From assembly GCA_963788225.1 (NCBI GenBank), contig CAWBGI010000008.1, positions 62,001 through 126,000 on the forward strand: a stretch of 64,000 nt of DNA, written 5' to 3'. The stretch comes from Sulfotelmatobacter sp963788225 (GTDB lineage Bacteria > Acidobacteriota > Terriglobia > Terriglobales > Acidobacteriaceae). Below the pieces are notes generated by a model. The model was not told the origin of the DNA and did not search any database. It saw only the letters and a program-made list of their open reading frames with translations. This document shows positions 37,018 to 45,800 of this stretch, one piece after another; positions within the stretch are counted from its first letter, which is position 1; every line of letters starts with the position of its first letter. A program made the position numbers and the translations under genes.

Positions 37018-37269
37018 GTGTGCCTTGCCATACCGGGAAAGATTCTTGAGATTCAAGAGATAGGTCAGATGCGGGCCGGCCGAGTGCAGTTCGGCGGCAT
37101 TGTGCGCCAGGTATCCCTGGTCTTTGTCCCAGAGGCTCGCCAAGGCGACTATGTGATGGTTCATGTGGGCTTCGCCATCAGCCAGGTGGACTCGGCCGAA
37201 GCCGAGCGCACCTACCAGTTACTGCAAGAGATGGGGGCGCTGGAAGCGGAATTGCCGCCGGTGGCATAG
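37018..37269 (+). CDS. hypC: Hydrogenase maturation chaperone HypC
   Basis: HypC family, 83 residues when read from GTG 37018. This start is decided by function: HypC must begin Met-Cys, because Cys2 is exposed and binds HypD, the Fe(CN)2CO group and the large-subunit precursor, and here the sequence from 37018 is M-CLAIPGKILEI. GGGAGA lies about seven bases upstream. A longer frame from ATG 36955 exists but would bury the cysteine. HypC shuttles the Fe(CN)2CO unit built on HypCD to the hydrogenase large subunit. First gene of hypCDEAB, 65 bases before hypD. Confidence 0.93.
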   Translation: MCLAIPGKILEIQEIGQMRAGRVQFGGIVRQVSLVFVPEARQGDYVMVHVGFAISQVDSAEAERTYQLLQEMGALEAELPPVA

Positions 37270-37333
37270 TAGTTTTTCGCTTGAATCACAGCAGAACACG
37301 CCGGATTCTGGGGGCCGCGTTGGCTTTCGGCGT

Positions 37334-38431
37334 ATGAAATATATTGACGAATACCGCGACCAGCGCATCGCCCGGGCCTTGGCGGCTGAGATCGTTCAAT
37401 GTACGACCCGGCCCTGGGTGCTGATGGAAATCTGTGGCGGCCAAACCCACACCATCATGCGCTACGGCATTGACGAACTGCTGCCGCGCGGGATTGAACT
37501 GGTGCACGGCCCAGGGTGTCCAGTCTGCGTCACTCCGCTGGAAACCGTGGATAAAGCCATCGAGATTGCGCACCAGCCCGACGTTACGCTGGTTTCCTAT
37601 GGAGACATGCTGCGTGTGCCCGGCTCCCATTCGGATCTGCTTCGGGCCAAGGCGCAGGGTGCGGACGTTCGCATCGCTTATTCTCCGACGGAAGCAGTGA
37701 AGATTGCTCGCGCGAATCCCGGTCGCAAAGTCGTATTCCTGGCGATTGGGTTTGAGACGACGGCTCCGGCGAATGCGATGGCTGCGTGGCAGGCCAAGCG
37801 CGAAGGTCTTACCAACTTCTCCATGCTGGTGTCGCATGTCCTGGTCCCGCCGGCGATCCGCGCTTTGATGGTTTCCCAGACCAACCGTGTGCAGGGTTTC
37901 ATTGCGCCGGGACATGTCTGCACGGTTGTGGGATGCAAAGACTATGAGGACCTGGTTCGCGATTTTCGTGTGCCGATTGTGGTCGGCGGGTTTGAACCGG
38001 TGGACATTTTGGAAGCCGTGCTGATGCTGATTCGGCAACTCGAGGCGGGGGAAGCGAAGCTGGAAAACCAGTACGTGCGATCGGTGAGCTACCAGGGCAA
38101 CGTGCCGGCGCAGCAGATCATGGCCGAGGTGTTTGAAGTCGCAGACCAGAAGTGGCGTGGCATCGGCCCGATCCCGCAAAGTGGCCTGCGTCTGCGCGAG
38201 GAATACGCCGCTTATGACGCCGATCGCGTGTTTGATCTCGGCGAACTTACCGTCGACGAACCCGCCGAGTGCATCAGCGCCCAGGTTTTGCAGGGATTGA
38301 AGAAGCCGACGGATTGTCCCGCGTTTGGCATGCGCTGCACGCCGGAAAATCCGCTGGGAGCGCCCATGGTTTCGAATGAAGGCGCGTGCGCGGCCTACTA
38401 TCACTATCGGCGGCATGCGGTCACGAGTTAG
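37334..38431 (+). CDS. hypD: Hydrogenase maturation factor HypD
   Basis: A 365-residue HypD with the expected cysteine motifs: MEICGGQTHTIMRYGI, VHGPGCPVCVTP, APGHVCTVVGCKDYE and the C-terminal FeS cluster region with CPAFGMRCTPENPLGAPMVSNEGACAAYY. HypD carries a 4Fe-4S cluster and is the scaffold on which iron receives CN and CO ligands, working with HypC and HypE. ATG 37334 is chosen because MKYIDEYRD is the family start; the frame is open further upstream through the end of hypC but without homology. The stop overlaps the ribosome binding site of hypE (TAGGAG). Confidence 0.96.
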   Translation: MKYIDEYRDQRIARALAAEIVQCTTRPWVLMEICGGQTHTIMRYGIDELLPRGIELVHGPGCPVCVTPLETVDKAIEIAHQPDVTLVSYGDMLRVPGSHSDLLRAKAQGADVRIAYSPTEAVKIARANPGRKVVFLAIGFETTAPANAMAAWQAKREGLTNFSMLVSHVLVPPAIRALMVSQTNRVQGFIAPGHVCTVVGCKDYEDLVRDFRVPIVVGGFEPVDILEAVLMLIRQLEAGEAKLENQYVRSVSYQGNVPAQQIMAEVFEVADQKWRGIGPIPQSGLRLREEYAAYDADRVFDLGELTVDEPAECISAQVLQGLKKPTDCPAFGMRCTPENPLGAPMVSNEGACAAYYHYRRHAVTS

Positions 38432-38439
38432 GAGATAGC

Positions 38440-39507
38440 TTGTCAACGAAATCCCGCGTTGAAATGAAGTTCGATTTCACTTGCCCGGCGCCGCTCGCGC
38501 TTAAAGACACGATCCTCCTAGGGCATGGTTCCGGCGGGAAGTTGAGCGCTGCGTTGATACGTGATATTTTCTTGCCCGTTTTCCAGAATCCAGTGCTGAA
38601 CCGCTTGGATGACCAGGCGATCGTGAAGGTGAACGGCCAACGTCTGGCTATCACCACCGATTCGTTCGTCGTAAAACCACTGTTCTTTCCGGGCGGTGAC
38701 ATCGGCTCTCTCGCGGTTCACGGTACGGTGAATGATTTGGCGATGGGCGGAGCCACGCCCCTGTTCTTGAGCGCCGCCTTCATCATCGAGGAAGGGTTCT
38801 CGATGGAGGAACTGAGGCGCGTGGTGAATTCGCTGCAGCGGGCGGCAACCGAAGCCGGGGTGCAGATTGTTACCGGCGATACCAAGGTCGTTGAGAAGGG
38901 CAAGGGCGACGGGCTCTTCATCAATACAACAGGAATTGGAATTGTGCCGGAGGGAGTCGAGCTTTCCGCCGATCGCGCCCGTCCCGGCGACAAAGTGCTG
39001 CTCAGCGGTTCAATCGGAGATCACGGCATTGCGATTCTCGCGCAGCGCGAAGGGCTGGAATTCGAGACTGAAATCCAAAGCGACAGTGCCGCCTTGCATA
39101 CGCTAGTTGCCGAAATGCTGGGCGTTACTCACGATATTCGCTGCATGCGCGATCCCACGCGAGGCGGGGTCTCCAGCACGCTGAACGAAATCGCGCAGCA
39201 ATCGCGGGTTGGAATTGAATTGGACGAAAGTTCACTTCCAGTTCACGAGCAGGTCCGCGGTGCGTGCGAGTTATTGGGGCTCGATCCCTTATACGTTGCG
39301 AACGAAGGCAAGCTGATCGCAATCGTGGCGCCGCAGGCCGCCGACTCGGTATTGCAGGTGATGAGGAGTCATCCACTGGGAGTGGAGGCTCAGATTATCG
39401 GTACTGTGAAGGAAACGAACCCTGGGCTGGTGATCATGCGAACGCCGCTGGGCACGAGCCGCATCGTAGACATGCTGGCGGGCGATCAGTTGCCGCGCAT
39501 CTGCTAG
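38440..39507 (+). CDS. hypE: Hydrogenase maturation factor HypE
   Basis: HypE dehydrates the carbamoylated thiol of its own C-terminal cysteine to a thiocyanate and donates CN to the iron on HypCD. The protein ends in LPRIC, preserving the essential terminal Cys. AIR-synthase-like motifs are visible: ILLGHGSGGKLS, AITTDSFVVKPLFFPGGDIG, VHGTVNDLAMGGATPL and MRDPTRGGVSSTLNEIA. The TTG start at 38440 is supported by GGAG at 38431-38434, five bases away; ATG 38464 is an alternative losing eight residues. The carbamoyl donor HypF is not encoded in this window, so it must lie elsewhere. Confidence 0.96.
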   Translation: MSTKSRVEMKFDFTCPAPLALKDTILLGHGSGGKLSAALIRDIFLPVFQNPVLNRLDDQAIVKVNGQRLAITTDSFVVKPLFFPGGDIGSLAVHGTVNDLAMGGATPLFLSAAFIIEEGFSMEELRRVVNSLQRAATEAGVQIVTGDTKVVEKGKGDGLFINTTGIGIVPEGVELSADRARPGDKVLLSGSIGDHGIAILAQREGLEFETEIQSDSAALHTLVAEMLGVTHDIRCMRDPTRGGVSSTLNEIAQQSRVGIELDESSLPVHEQVRGACELLGLDPLYVANEGKLIAIVAPQAADSVLQVMRSHPLGVEAQIIGTVKETNPGLVIMRTPLGTSRIVDMLAGDQLPRIC

Positions 39508-39512
39508 AGAAT

Positions 39513-39890
39513 ATGCACGAGATGGGAATCGCCAATTCGGTGCTGGAAGCGGTGAAAGCCGAGATGGTGCGCTATCCGGGAAACTATCCCTGCAAAGTCG
39601 GGGTGCGCATTGGTGAAATGGCGGCCATCGATCAGGATGCGTTGCGTTTCTGTTTTGAAGCGATGGTTCACGAGACCGAACTGGAAGCGCTTGCGTTGGA
39701 GATCGAACTGTGTCCACGCCGCCATTGTTGTCAGGCTTGCGGGCATGAGTTCGTCGTGCATGACTACGATTCCCGCTGTCCGCAATGCACGAGCCTGGCG
39801 ACCATGTGTATTAGTGGAGATGAGTTGGAACTAGCTTTCCTGGAGGTAGAAGAATATGGACCGAGTGCCGTTGGAGCGAAAAGTACTTAG
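39513..39890 (+). CDS. hypA: Hydrogenase nickel incorporation protein HypA
   Basis: A 125-residue HypA. The start Met-His-Glu (MHEMGIANSVLEAV) provides the N-terminal nickel site, and the zinc site is formed by two CxxC pairs in CCQACGHEF and CPQCTS. HypA passes nickel to the large subunit together with HypB. ATG 39513 lies five bases after the hypE stop. The 3' end overlaps hypB by 35 bases, so the two are translationally coupled. The C-terminal 20 residues encoded in the overlap are longer than in many HypA proteins. Confidence 0.94.
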   Translation: MHEMGIANSVLEAVKAEMVRYPGNYPCKVGVRIGEMAAIDQDALRFCFEAMVHETELEALALEIELCPRRHCCQACGHEFVVHDYDSRCPQCTSLATMCISGDELELAFLEVEEYGPSAVGAKST

Positions 39891-40551
39891 CGAGAACGAC
39901 CGCATCGCGGCTGAGTTGCGCGCGCGTTTTCAGGAGCACGGGATCTTGTGCCTGAACATCATCAGTTCACCCGGGTCGGGCAAAACCAGTCTGCTGGAGC
40001 GCACTCTTGAAACCTTGCCTCGGCACGATCGGGTTGCGGTGTTGACGGGCGATATCCAAACTGAAAACGATGCCAACCGGCTGAAGCGATTCGGTTTCCC
40101 CGTGAAGCAAATCACGACCGGCGGCACCTGCCACCTCGACGCCCGCATGATCGAACGCCATTTGGCGGATTGGAACCTCGAAGACCTGGACCTTCTACTG
40201 ATCGAAAATGTCGGCAACCTGGTTTGCCCATCCAGTTACGATCTCGGGGAAGAGGCCAAGGTCGTGGTGTTGAGCGTTACAGAAGGCGAAGACAAGCCGC
40301 TGAAATATCCTTCCATATTCTTCAAGTCCGACTTGCTGGTGCTGAGCAAAATCGATCTGCTTCCCTACGTTCCCTTCGAGATCGGCGAGGCCGTGGAGAA
40401 CGCCCGCAAGGTGCATCCCGGAATGGAGATCGTGAAGATCTCCTGCCTGACCGGTAACGGTTTGCACGAGTGGATGACATGGCTGGCGCACCGGCGCTTT
40501 GCGCATATGTCGCGGGCGCGGGGAACTGCGAGCATTCCAACGTTGAAGTAA
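39856..40551 (+). CDS. hypB: Hydrogenase nickel incorporation GTPase HypB
   Basis: A 231-residue SIMIBI-class GTPase with Walker A SSPGSGKT, the switch region VAVLTGDIQTENDANRL, the nickel/zinc segment TGGTCHLDARMI, and the guanine motif VLSKIDLL. It lacks the N-terminal CxxCGC nickel site and the His-rich stretch of some HypB proteins, so it is the short form that relies on HypA or another chaperone for nickel storage. It overlaps hypA and ends the hyp operon; a separate promoter follows for the toxin-antitoxin pair. Confidence 0.95.
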   Translation: MDRVPLERKVLSENDRIAAELRARFQEHGILCLNIISSPGSGKTSLLERTLETLPRHDRVAVLTGDIQTENDANRLKRFGFPVKQITTGGTCHLDARMIERHLADWNLEDLDLLLIENVGNLVCPSSYDLGEEAKVVVLSVTEGEDKPLKYPSIFFKSDLLVLSKIDLLPYVPFEIGEAVENARKVHPGMEIVKISCLTGNGLHEWMTWLAHRRFAHMSRARGTASIPTLK

Positions 40552-40592
40552 GCTGTCTTACTCATGCTATAATGTAAGGCATGTCAGACATG
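40543..40592 (+). promoter_or_regulatory. Promoter and palindromic operator of the VapBC-type pair
   Basis: TATAAT at 40568-40573 is a perfect -10 box; TTGAAG at 40543-40548 is a possible -35 with a long 19-base spacer. Two inverted repeats flank it: GTAAG-CTGT-CTTAC at 40548-40561, and CATGTC-A-GACATG at 40580-40592, which covers the antitoxin start codon. Placement of a palindrome over the start fits autoregulation by an AbrB-type antitoxin. Confidence 0.6.
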
Positions 40593-40826
40593 TGTGCTAC
40601 ATTTACGTCCAAAGGCCAACTTGTAATTCCGGCGGAGCTTCGCCGCAAACATAAAATTCAAGCGGGAACCAAGGTCAAGATCGTTGAGGACCAATTCGGG
40701 CGGATTATCCTGCTGCCAGTCACAGACGAGTATATCGATCGTGTCATGGGCTTTCTGGCGCCCGGGCCGGACCTGCTGGCCAACTGGGAAAAGGAACATC
40801 GCGAAGAAGGCGAGCACGATAAATGA
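40581..40826 (+). CDS. AbrB/MazE-fold antitoxin (VapB-like)
   Basis: An 81-residue protein with a swapped-hairpin AbrB DNA-binding domain in its first half (ATFTSKGQLVIPAELRRKHKIQAGTKVKIVED) and an acidic C-terminal tail (LLANWEKEHREEGEHD) suited to bind and block a toxin. It overlaps the PIN toxin gene by 4 bases (ATGA at 40823), the normal arrangement for such pairs. The start may be ATG 40581 or ATG 40590; both lie within or beside the palindrome that probably serves as operator. Confidence 0.9.
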   Translation: MSDMCATFTSKGQLVIPAELRRKHKIQAGTKVKIVEDQFGRIILLPVTDEYIDRVMGFLAPGPDLLANWEKEHREEGEHDK

Positions 40827-41227
40827 AGACGTATGTCTTCGACGCCAGCGCGCTTTTCGCATACGCGCGAAGCAAGCCAGGTGCTCCCAAAGTCAATGAG
40901 ATTCTGAAAGAAGCCAGACGGGGACATGCGAAGGTGCTGATGTCGGCCGTGAATTATGGAGAAGTGTACGGCAGGATCCTTCGCGACTTCGGGCCGGAGA
41001 CAGCACTCGCGGCCGTGCTGACCGTGAGTCCACTACCGATCGAGATGCAGGATGTAACGCCGCAGAGGGCACTCCGAGCCGCAGACTTAAAGGCTAAATA
41101 CAAGCTCTACTACGTGGATAGCTTTGCGGCCGCACTGGCGATGGAACACAAGGCTACGCTGGTGACCAGCGATTCTGATTTCCGCAAGCTCGGCCACGCT
41201 TTTTCGGTGCTATGGCTGAAGGCGTAA
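40823..41227 (+). CDS. PIN-domain ribonuclease toxin (VapC-like)
   Basis: A 134-residue PIN domain. The acidic residues that bind Mg/Mn are in place: Asp in VFDASALFAY, Glu in NYGEVYGRI, Asp in YYVDSFAAALA and Asp in VTSDSDFRKL. VapC toxins cleave specific RNAs, often tRNA or rRNA. The pair lies between the converging hyp and hyb operons, and its stop codon is only 9 bases from the end of the oppositely oriented hybD gene. It has its own promoter and no functional link to hydrogenase is evident. Confidence 0.92.
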   Translation: MKTYVFDASALFAYARSKPGAPKVNEILKEARRGHAKVLMSAVNYGEVYGRILRDFGPETALAAVLTVSPLPIEMQDVTPQRALRAADLKAKYKLYYVDSFAAALAMEHKATLVTSDSDFRKLGHAFSVLWLKA

Positions 41228-41236
41228 AACCAAAAT

Positions 41237-41785
41237 CTAGATGGTTATCACAGCGTCCAATTTCTCGTCACTTGCCCACCAAATGCCGAGATCGGCAGGT
41301 TGCTCCCGGCGTCTGTGTTCAACACCCAAGCGGTCCAACTCGGTCATCACTTCCGCGATCGCCTGATCCAGTGCCGCTTCCACGGGCTTGCTCAAACTGC
41401 AGCCCACGTCGAAGGTCTCAGCTCTAATTCCTACCAGGAGCACATCGGCGGGCGCGACTCCGAACAACTCGGCGCTGAGCATCGCGTCGACCAGCGCCGG
41501 CGAATGAGGATCCATGCGTACCGCGGGAGAATGACGCATGATGTCGGCTTTGCGGTAGAGCACGACCGCTCCCGGATTCGCTTCGATGTCGATGGAGTCG
41601 ACAAAAATGACGGCGTCATGCGAGGTGAGCTGATCGATTAGGTCAAGGGCCGGAGTACCCAGATCGATTATGTCGACGCCATCTTCGAATTCATAGCGGG
41701 CGTCAAGCAGGCGAGCGAGATACGGCCCGACGCCGTCGTCGCCCAGCAACACATTGCCGATCCCGCCGATCAACACTTTCTTCAT
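41237..41785 (-). CDS. hybD: Hydrogenase maturation endopeptidase HybD-like
   Basis: A 182-residue M52 endopeptidase: KKVLIGGIGNVLLGDDGVGPYLA at the N-terminus and DAVIFVDSIDIEANPG in the middle carry the nickel-sensing acidic residues, and MDPHSPALVDAML the family histidine. It lies 25 bases after hybC in the same operon and is therefore the protease that removes the C-terminal peptide of that large subunit. The C-terminal 25 residues (from about EHRRREQPADLG) extend past the usual end of the family. Confidence 0.92.
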   Translation of the reverse strand: MKKVLIGGIGNVLLGDDGVGPYLARLLDARYEFEDGVDIIDLGTPALDLIDQLTSHDAVIFVDSIDIEANPGAVVLYRKADIMRHSPAVRMDPHSPALVDAMLSAELFGVAPADVLLVGIRAETFDVGCSLSKPVEAALDQAIAEVMTELDRLGVEHRRREQPADLGIWWASDEKLDAVITI

Positions 41786-41810
41786 AGCATCTTCACAGTC
41801 GCTAACTCGT

Positions 41811-43505
41811 TTACAGAACCTTCACTTTAGCAATCTGCCGTCCTGTCGGATCGAAGGTGTGGCAGGCGCACGCCATGCAAGGATCGAAAGAGTGTATGGT
41901 GCGCAACACCTCCAGCGGTTCCTCAGGCCGGGCCAGCGGCGTATGCAGCAGCGACGCTTCGTAGGGGCCGTGAGCGCCGGAGGCGTCGCGCGGGCTGGCA
42001 TTCCAGGTGGAGGGCACAACCGCCTGGTAGTTTTTGATCTTTCCATCCTTGATCACGACCCAGTGCGACAACGTGCCGCGCGGGGCCTCGTGGGTTCCAA
42101 CGCCTTCAACTTCGTGCGAAGGAAACACCGGCTGGTTGAAGACTTCATAGTCGCCTTTGGCGACGTTGTCGATCAGCAATTGCAAATGCTTTTGTGCAAG
42201 TTCCCCTAACATGGCGCACCGAATGGCGCGCGCACCATGCCGGCCCAAGGTCGACTCCAACATAGCCGGAGTCACTTGAATCTTGCCGACCGCTCCGATG
42301 GTTTCAATCGCCTTACCCGCATACTTGCGAGTCAGCGGATGGCCTTGTGCGTAGCCGATGAGCACCTGCGCCAGTGGTCCAACCTGCATGGGTTGGCCAT
42401 TGAAACGCGGTGCTTTCACCCAGGAATACTTTTGGTCGGCGTTCCACCCGGTGAAGTTGGGATCGGTCACACCCTTCCACGGATGCAGAGCCTTGTCACC
42501 GTGATAGTAGGCGTGCGCCACATCCTCGCTGACGCCATCACGAAAATCCTTGTCCGATGCCGTCTTGAACTCACGCACCCCGGTGATATTCCCATTCAAA
42601 ATGTAACCGCCGGGAAGTTCGTAACTGCCCGCGTCCAGCGGGAGATCGGGAACTGCAAGATAGTTGTTCACGCCCTTGCCGATCTTGAACCATTCCGGGT
42701 ACATAGCGGCCACGGCGCAAACGTCAACAAAGTAGACTTGATTGACAAACTGCACGACCTCATCCAGCAGCACGCGGATGGTTTCCAGTTTGTCCATGTC
42801 GAGCGCGCTGACGCTATCCAAGTCGATGGCGTTGGCTACGCCGCCGACGGTCAGGTTCTGGATGTGCGGAGTTTTTCCACCCAGGATACCGACCACCTGC
42901 AGAGCTTTACGCTGATACTCCAGTGCCTGCATGTAGTGCGTGAAGGCCAGCAGGTTCACTTCCGGAGAGAGCTTCATCGCCGGATGGCCCCAATAGCCAT
43001 TCATGAAAATTCCCAGCTGACCGCTGGCCGCGACCGCTTTCACGCGGTCCTGCGCCGCCTTGAACTCAGTCTTCGAGTTGCGCGTCCAGGGCGAGAGGCT
43101 CTCCGCCAACTTGGCCGTAGCCACCGGATCGGCCTTGGGAATCTGCAGAATGTCGACCCAGTCGAGCGCGGACAGTTGATAAAAGTGGACGATGTGGTCG
43201 TGCAACGCGTGCGCAATCAGAATGAGATTGCGGATGTACTGCGCGTTGCGCGGCACCTCGACATTCAACGCGTCTTCCACCGAGCGCACGCTGGCCATGG
43301 CATGCACCGTGGTGCACACGCCGCAGAAGCGCTGGGTGAATAGCCAGGCATCGCGAGGATCGCGGCCGTGGAGAATGTTCTCGATACCGCGCCACATGGT
43401 GCAAGATGCCCATGCATTGCTGACCGCATTGTTGTCGACTTCGACGTCGATGCGAAGGTGGCCTTCAATTCGGGTGATGGGGTCGATGGTGATTCGTTTT
43501 GCCAT
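41811..43505 (-). CDS. hybC: [NiFe] hydrogenase large subunit (HybC-like, group 1)
   Basis: A 564-residue large subunit binding the Ni-Fe site. L1 motif RFCGVCTTVHAMASVRSVE and L2 motif DPCMACACH supply the four cysteine ligands; the precursor extends 13 residues beyond the final His and would be cut there by the product of hybD. RIEGHLRIDVEVDN at the N-terminus is also typical of group 1 uptake enzymes. ATG 43505 is chosen over the longer frame to 43652 because MAKRITIDPITRIEGH is the family start and an AGG sequence precedes it. One base separates it from the hybB stop. Together with HybO it would oxidise hydrogen at the periplasmic side. Confidence 0.96.
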   Translation of the reverse strand: MAKRITIDPITRIEGHLRIDVEVDNNAVSNAWASCTMWRGIENILHGRDPRDAWLFTQRFCGVCTTVHAMASVRSVEDALNVEVPRNAQYIRNLILIAHALHDHIVHFYQLSALDWVDILQIPKADPVATAKLAESLSPWTRNSKTEFKAAQDRVKAVAASGQLGIFMNGYWGHPAMKLSPEVNLLAFTHYMQALEYQRKALQVVGILGGKTPHIQNLTVGGVANAIDLDSVSALDMDKLETIRVLLDEVVQFVNQVYFVDVCAVAAMYPEWFKIGKGVNNYLAVPDLPLDAGSYELPGGYILNGNITGVREFKTASDKDFRDGVSEDVAHAYYHGDKALHPWKGVTDPNFTGWNADQKYSWVKAPRFNGQPMQVGPLAQVLIGYAQGHPLTRKYAGKAIETIGAVGKIQVTPAMLESTLGRHGARAIRCAMLGELAQKHLQLLIDNVAKGDYEVFNQPVFPSHEVEGVGTHEAPRGTLSHWVVIKDGKIKNYQAVVPSTWNASPRDASGAHGPYEASLLHTPLARPEEPLEVLRTIHSFDPCMACACHTFDPTGRQIAKVKVL

Positions 43506-43506
43506 A

Positions 43507-44862
43507 TTACCTGCGGTTATCAGAGTCTGTTGGTAGTTGGTCGCCAAAAAATCCAAAATTGAAATACTTCGTCCAGCGGACGTATGGTTTGCGGGCCTTG
43601 AAGTAGCTCGCCATGTCGCGCCATTCCTGAGCCGGAGCCGGAAGAATGGCAAACAGCTTCACCGCGACAAGGAACGCTGCAACGCCTATGGTTACGAAAC
43701 CGATCGCCACCAGCAGTTCGATGGTGGACGGAAAATACTCCGCCTTCGGGCCGGGCATATAGGCCAACGTTGTGGGGCTGAAGCGATAGAGCATGCCGCC
43801 GAGCGAACTGATAGTGTATCCCAGGAACATGGTCCGCCGTTTGTGAGTCTTGAGCGATTGCCAGAGCAACCAGCCGCCGTACCCAATCAGCAACGTTTCC
43901 GCCCAGAAAATCCCCGCGAAACGGTCGATGCGGAAGGCCGCACCTAGCGCTCCTCGGAGCACGACCGCCAGCAACCGTATTGCGAGCCAGCCGCAAATCA
44001 GGTAGGTCGTGATGCGGGCTGCTTCGTCAAGAACTTCCATGTCCATGGCCCGTTTCCATACCAGGCAACACAACATGGTGGTTCCCGCCACGCAGCCGAA
44101 GGACATGAAGCAGGCCGCCCCAAGGTACAGCAAAGGCAGGAACGGCGTCTGCCACAAGGGATGGACCCGGTCTCCTGCAAGCAGCATCAAGGCGCCCAGG
44201 GACGACTGGTGCATTCCCGGAAGCAGGTACGCCAGCGCGATGATGAAGGGAAAAAATATGTACAGGCCGCGTTCCACTCGCTCCACGCCCGGCCTCAGGC
44301 GGGCATCGAAATACCACAGCCGCTCGAGCACCGGTGGGATGTTTTCGATGAACAGGGGGATGGACGCATACACCGACATGCAGATGGCAACTTCCGCCAT
44401 CGGCGAGTGCACGTTCCAATTCCACGGGAAAAGGACCCAATAGAAGTTCCAGGGACGGCCGACATCGACGCCCAGCAGGCAAAGACCACAGGCATAAGCC
44501 AGGAAGCTGGTCAGCAGGGCCATGCGCATCAGCGAATGCATGCGCTTGCGTCCAAATACCCAGGCCGCAATTCCCACCGCAAATGCGCCGGAACCCCAGG
44601 CCGTCAGCGCAACCACGTTGAACGTCTTCCAGATTCCCCAGCCAAACTTGTCGTTCATGCCGGTGGCCGGGCCCAGCCCGACCACTTCGCGGTAAACCGT
44701 TAGCAAAACCGCCAGCAGGGCGAGGCCAACCAGAAGGAGAAAGAACGGATTCACCACCTTGAAACCGTACACTGGAACCGCCCGCTCCCAGCGGGTTTTC
44801 GTGATCGGGACGCGGTTTGCGGTTCTCGTGACCGGTACGTTGTTTACGGTTGTGCTGCTCAT
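43507..44862 (-). CDS. hybB: Hydrogenase membrane subunit HybB (NrfD family)
   Basis: A 451-residue polytopic protein of the NrfD/PsrC family with about ten hydrophobic segments; recognisable pieces include WGIWKTFNVVALTAWGSGAFAVG, LLGVDVGRPWNFYWVLFPWNWNVHSPMAEVAICMSVY and LPGMHQSSLGALMLLAG. In E. coli hydrogenase 2 HybB passes electrons from HybA to quinone and can couple this to proton movement. There is no heme-ligand pattern of a HyaC-type cytochrome b, which separates this enzyme from group 1d types. It lies between hybA (10 bases) and hybC (1 base). Confidence 0.95.
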   Translation of the reverse strand: MSSTTVNNVPVTRTANRVPITKTRWERAVPVYGFKVVNPFFLLLVGLALLAVLLTVYREVVGLGPATGMNDKFGWGIWKTFNVVALTAWGSGAFAVGIAAWVFGRKRMHSLMRMALLTSFLAYACGLCLLGVDVGRPWNFYWVLFPWNWNVHSPMAEVAICMSVYASIPLFIENIPPVLERLWYFDARLRPGVERVERGLYIFFPFIIALAYLLPGMHQSSLGALMLLAGDRVHPLWQTPFLPLLYLGAACFMSFGCVAGTTMLCCLVWKRAMDMEVLDEAARITTYLICGWLAIRLLAVVLRGALGAAFRIDRFAGIFWAETLLIGYGGWLLWQSLKTHKRRTMFLGYTISSLGGMLYRFSPTTLAYMPGPKAEYFPSTIELLVAIGFVTIGVAAFLVAVKLFAILPAPAQEWRDMASYFKARKPYVRWTKYFNFGFFGDQLPTDSDNRR

Positions 44863-44872
44863 ATTTGCGACC

Positions 44873-45799
44873 TCAGAGTTGCGCCCTCAGACCGGTTTCT
44901 TTTTCCACTTCCTCTGCTTCGTGCTCGTGGCCATTCAGGTTCTTCCGAATTACCGTTACCAGGCCGGCGTACAACAGCGCCGGCAGCGCGAAGTAGGAAT
45001 AAATGCGTTTCTGCCAGCGCAGAGTCTTGGAGGGCACCGATTCCGGTCCCAGCTCAGGCAGTCCAAGTTTTTCGAAGGGCACACGCGACAGGTATAGACA
45101 TTGCGTGCCGCCGTTGTCGCTTTCCCCGTACACGCGATCCTGGTAGTAGCGCCCAGGATTGTTCTTGATTCGCCGCTTGGCCTCCAGCAGCAAAGCTGTG
45201 CGCGGTCCAAATATTACGGCGCCCACGGGACACACATTGGTGCACCCCGGCTTAAGGCCTTTCGCCAGGCGGTGACTGCATAACTCGCACTTCGTGATGA
45301 CCGGGTTAATTCCCACCCACTGAAAACGTGGCACCGAATAGGGACAGGTGATCGTGCAATAACGGCACCCAATGCACTTGACTCCATCCCATCGAATCAC
45401 GCCCGTGTCCGGATCTTTGTAGAGCGCTTCAAAAGGACAGCCGGCTGCGCAACCGGGATCGAAACACTGCATGCACTGGCGCTTCACAAACGATGAAGGA
45501 GAGCCATCTTCAGGTTTGTAAAGCTTAATGATGTTGCGAGTGAAAACGTTCAGATCCGCAGGTGCCTGGTGCAGTGAGTCGCCTCGAGTATCGGGCGGCG
45601 TGTCGTTCGCCTGGTTACAGGCTGCCTCGCAAGCCTTGCAACCGATGCAGAGGCTGGCGTCATAGAGCAGTCCCACGGGGGCGTTAGGAGTTGGAACTTC
45701 CTCTGCTTGCAGGGTTCCGGTGCCGACTGTCATGGCCATGGCCACCGGAACTCCGGCCTTGGCGATGTTCGTGATCAGTTCTCGCCGAGTGATAGCCAC
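44873..45799 (-). CDS. hybA: Hydrogenase 4Fe-4S ferredoxin subunit HybA
   Basis: A 308-residue iron-sulfur protein with four cysteine clusters: CIGCKACEAAC, CMQCFDPGCAAGC, CIGCRYCTITC and the CELC/CTNVC group. The N-terminus MAITRRELITNIAKAGVPVAMAM looks like a Tat signal, and a membrane helix (YFALPALLYAGLVTVI) near the C-terminus anchors it. It relays electrons from HybO to HybB. GTG 45799 is preferred as start: it follows the hybO TGA by one base, has AGAGGG upstream and begins just before the twin arginine. The longer frame to 45847 would overlap hybO and move the signal inward. Confidence 0.92.
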   Translation of the reverse strand: MAITRRELITNIAKAGVPVAMAMTVGTGTLQAEEVPTPNAPVGLLYDASLCIGCKACEAACNQANDTPPDTRGDSLHQAPADLNVFTRNIIKLYKPEDGSPSSFVKRQCMQCFDPGCAAGCPFEALYKDPDTGVIRWDGVKCIGCRYCTITCPYSVPRFQWVGINPVITKCELCSHRLAKGLKPGCTNVCPVGAVIFGPRTALLLEAKRRIKNNPGRYYQDRVYGESDNGGTQCLYLSRVPFEKLGLPELGPESVPSKTLRWQKRIYSYFALPALLYAGLVTVIRKNLNGHEHEAEEVEKETGLRAQL

Positions 45800-45800
45800 A

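Noticed and set aside
37286..38446. Minus-strand frame of 386 codons opposite hypD
   Set aside because: hypD is intact with all cysteine motifs; the antisense product has no recognisable domain.
42237..43343. Long plus-strand frame opposite hybC (368 codons)
   Set aside because: Antisense to the hydrogenase large subunit, whose motifs are complete; the His/Arg/Val-rich product is typical of a reverse-complement artefact.
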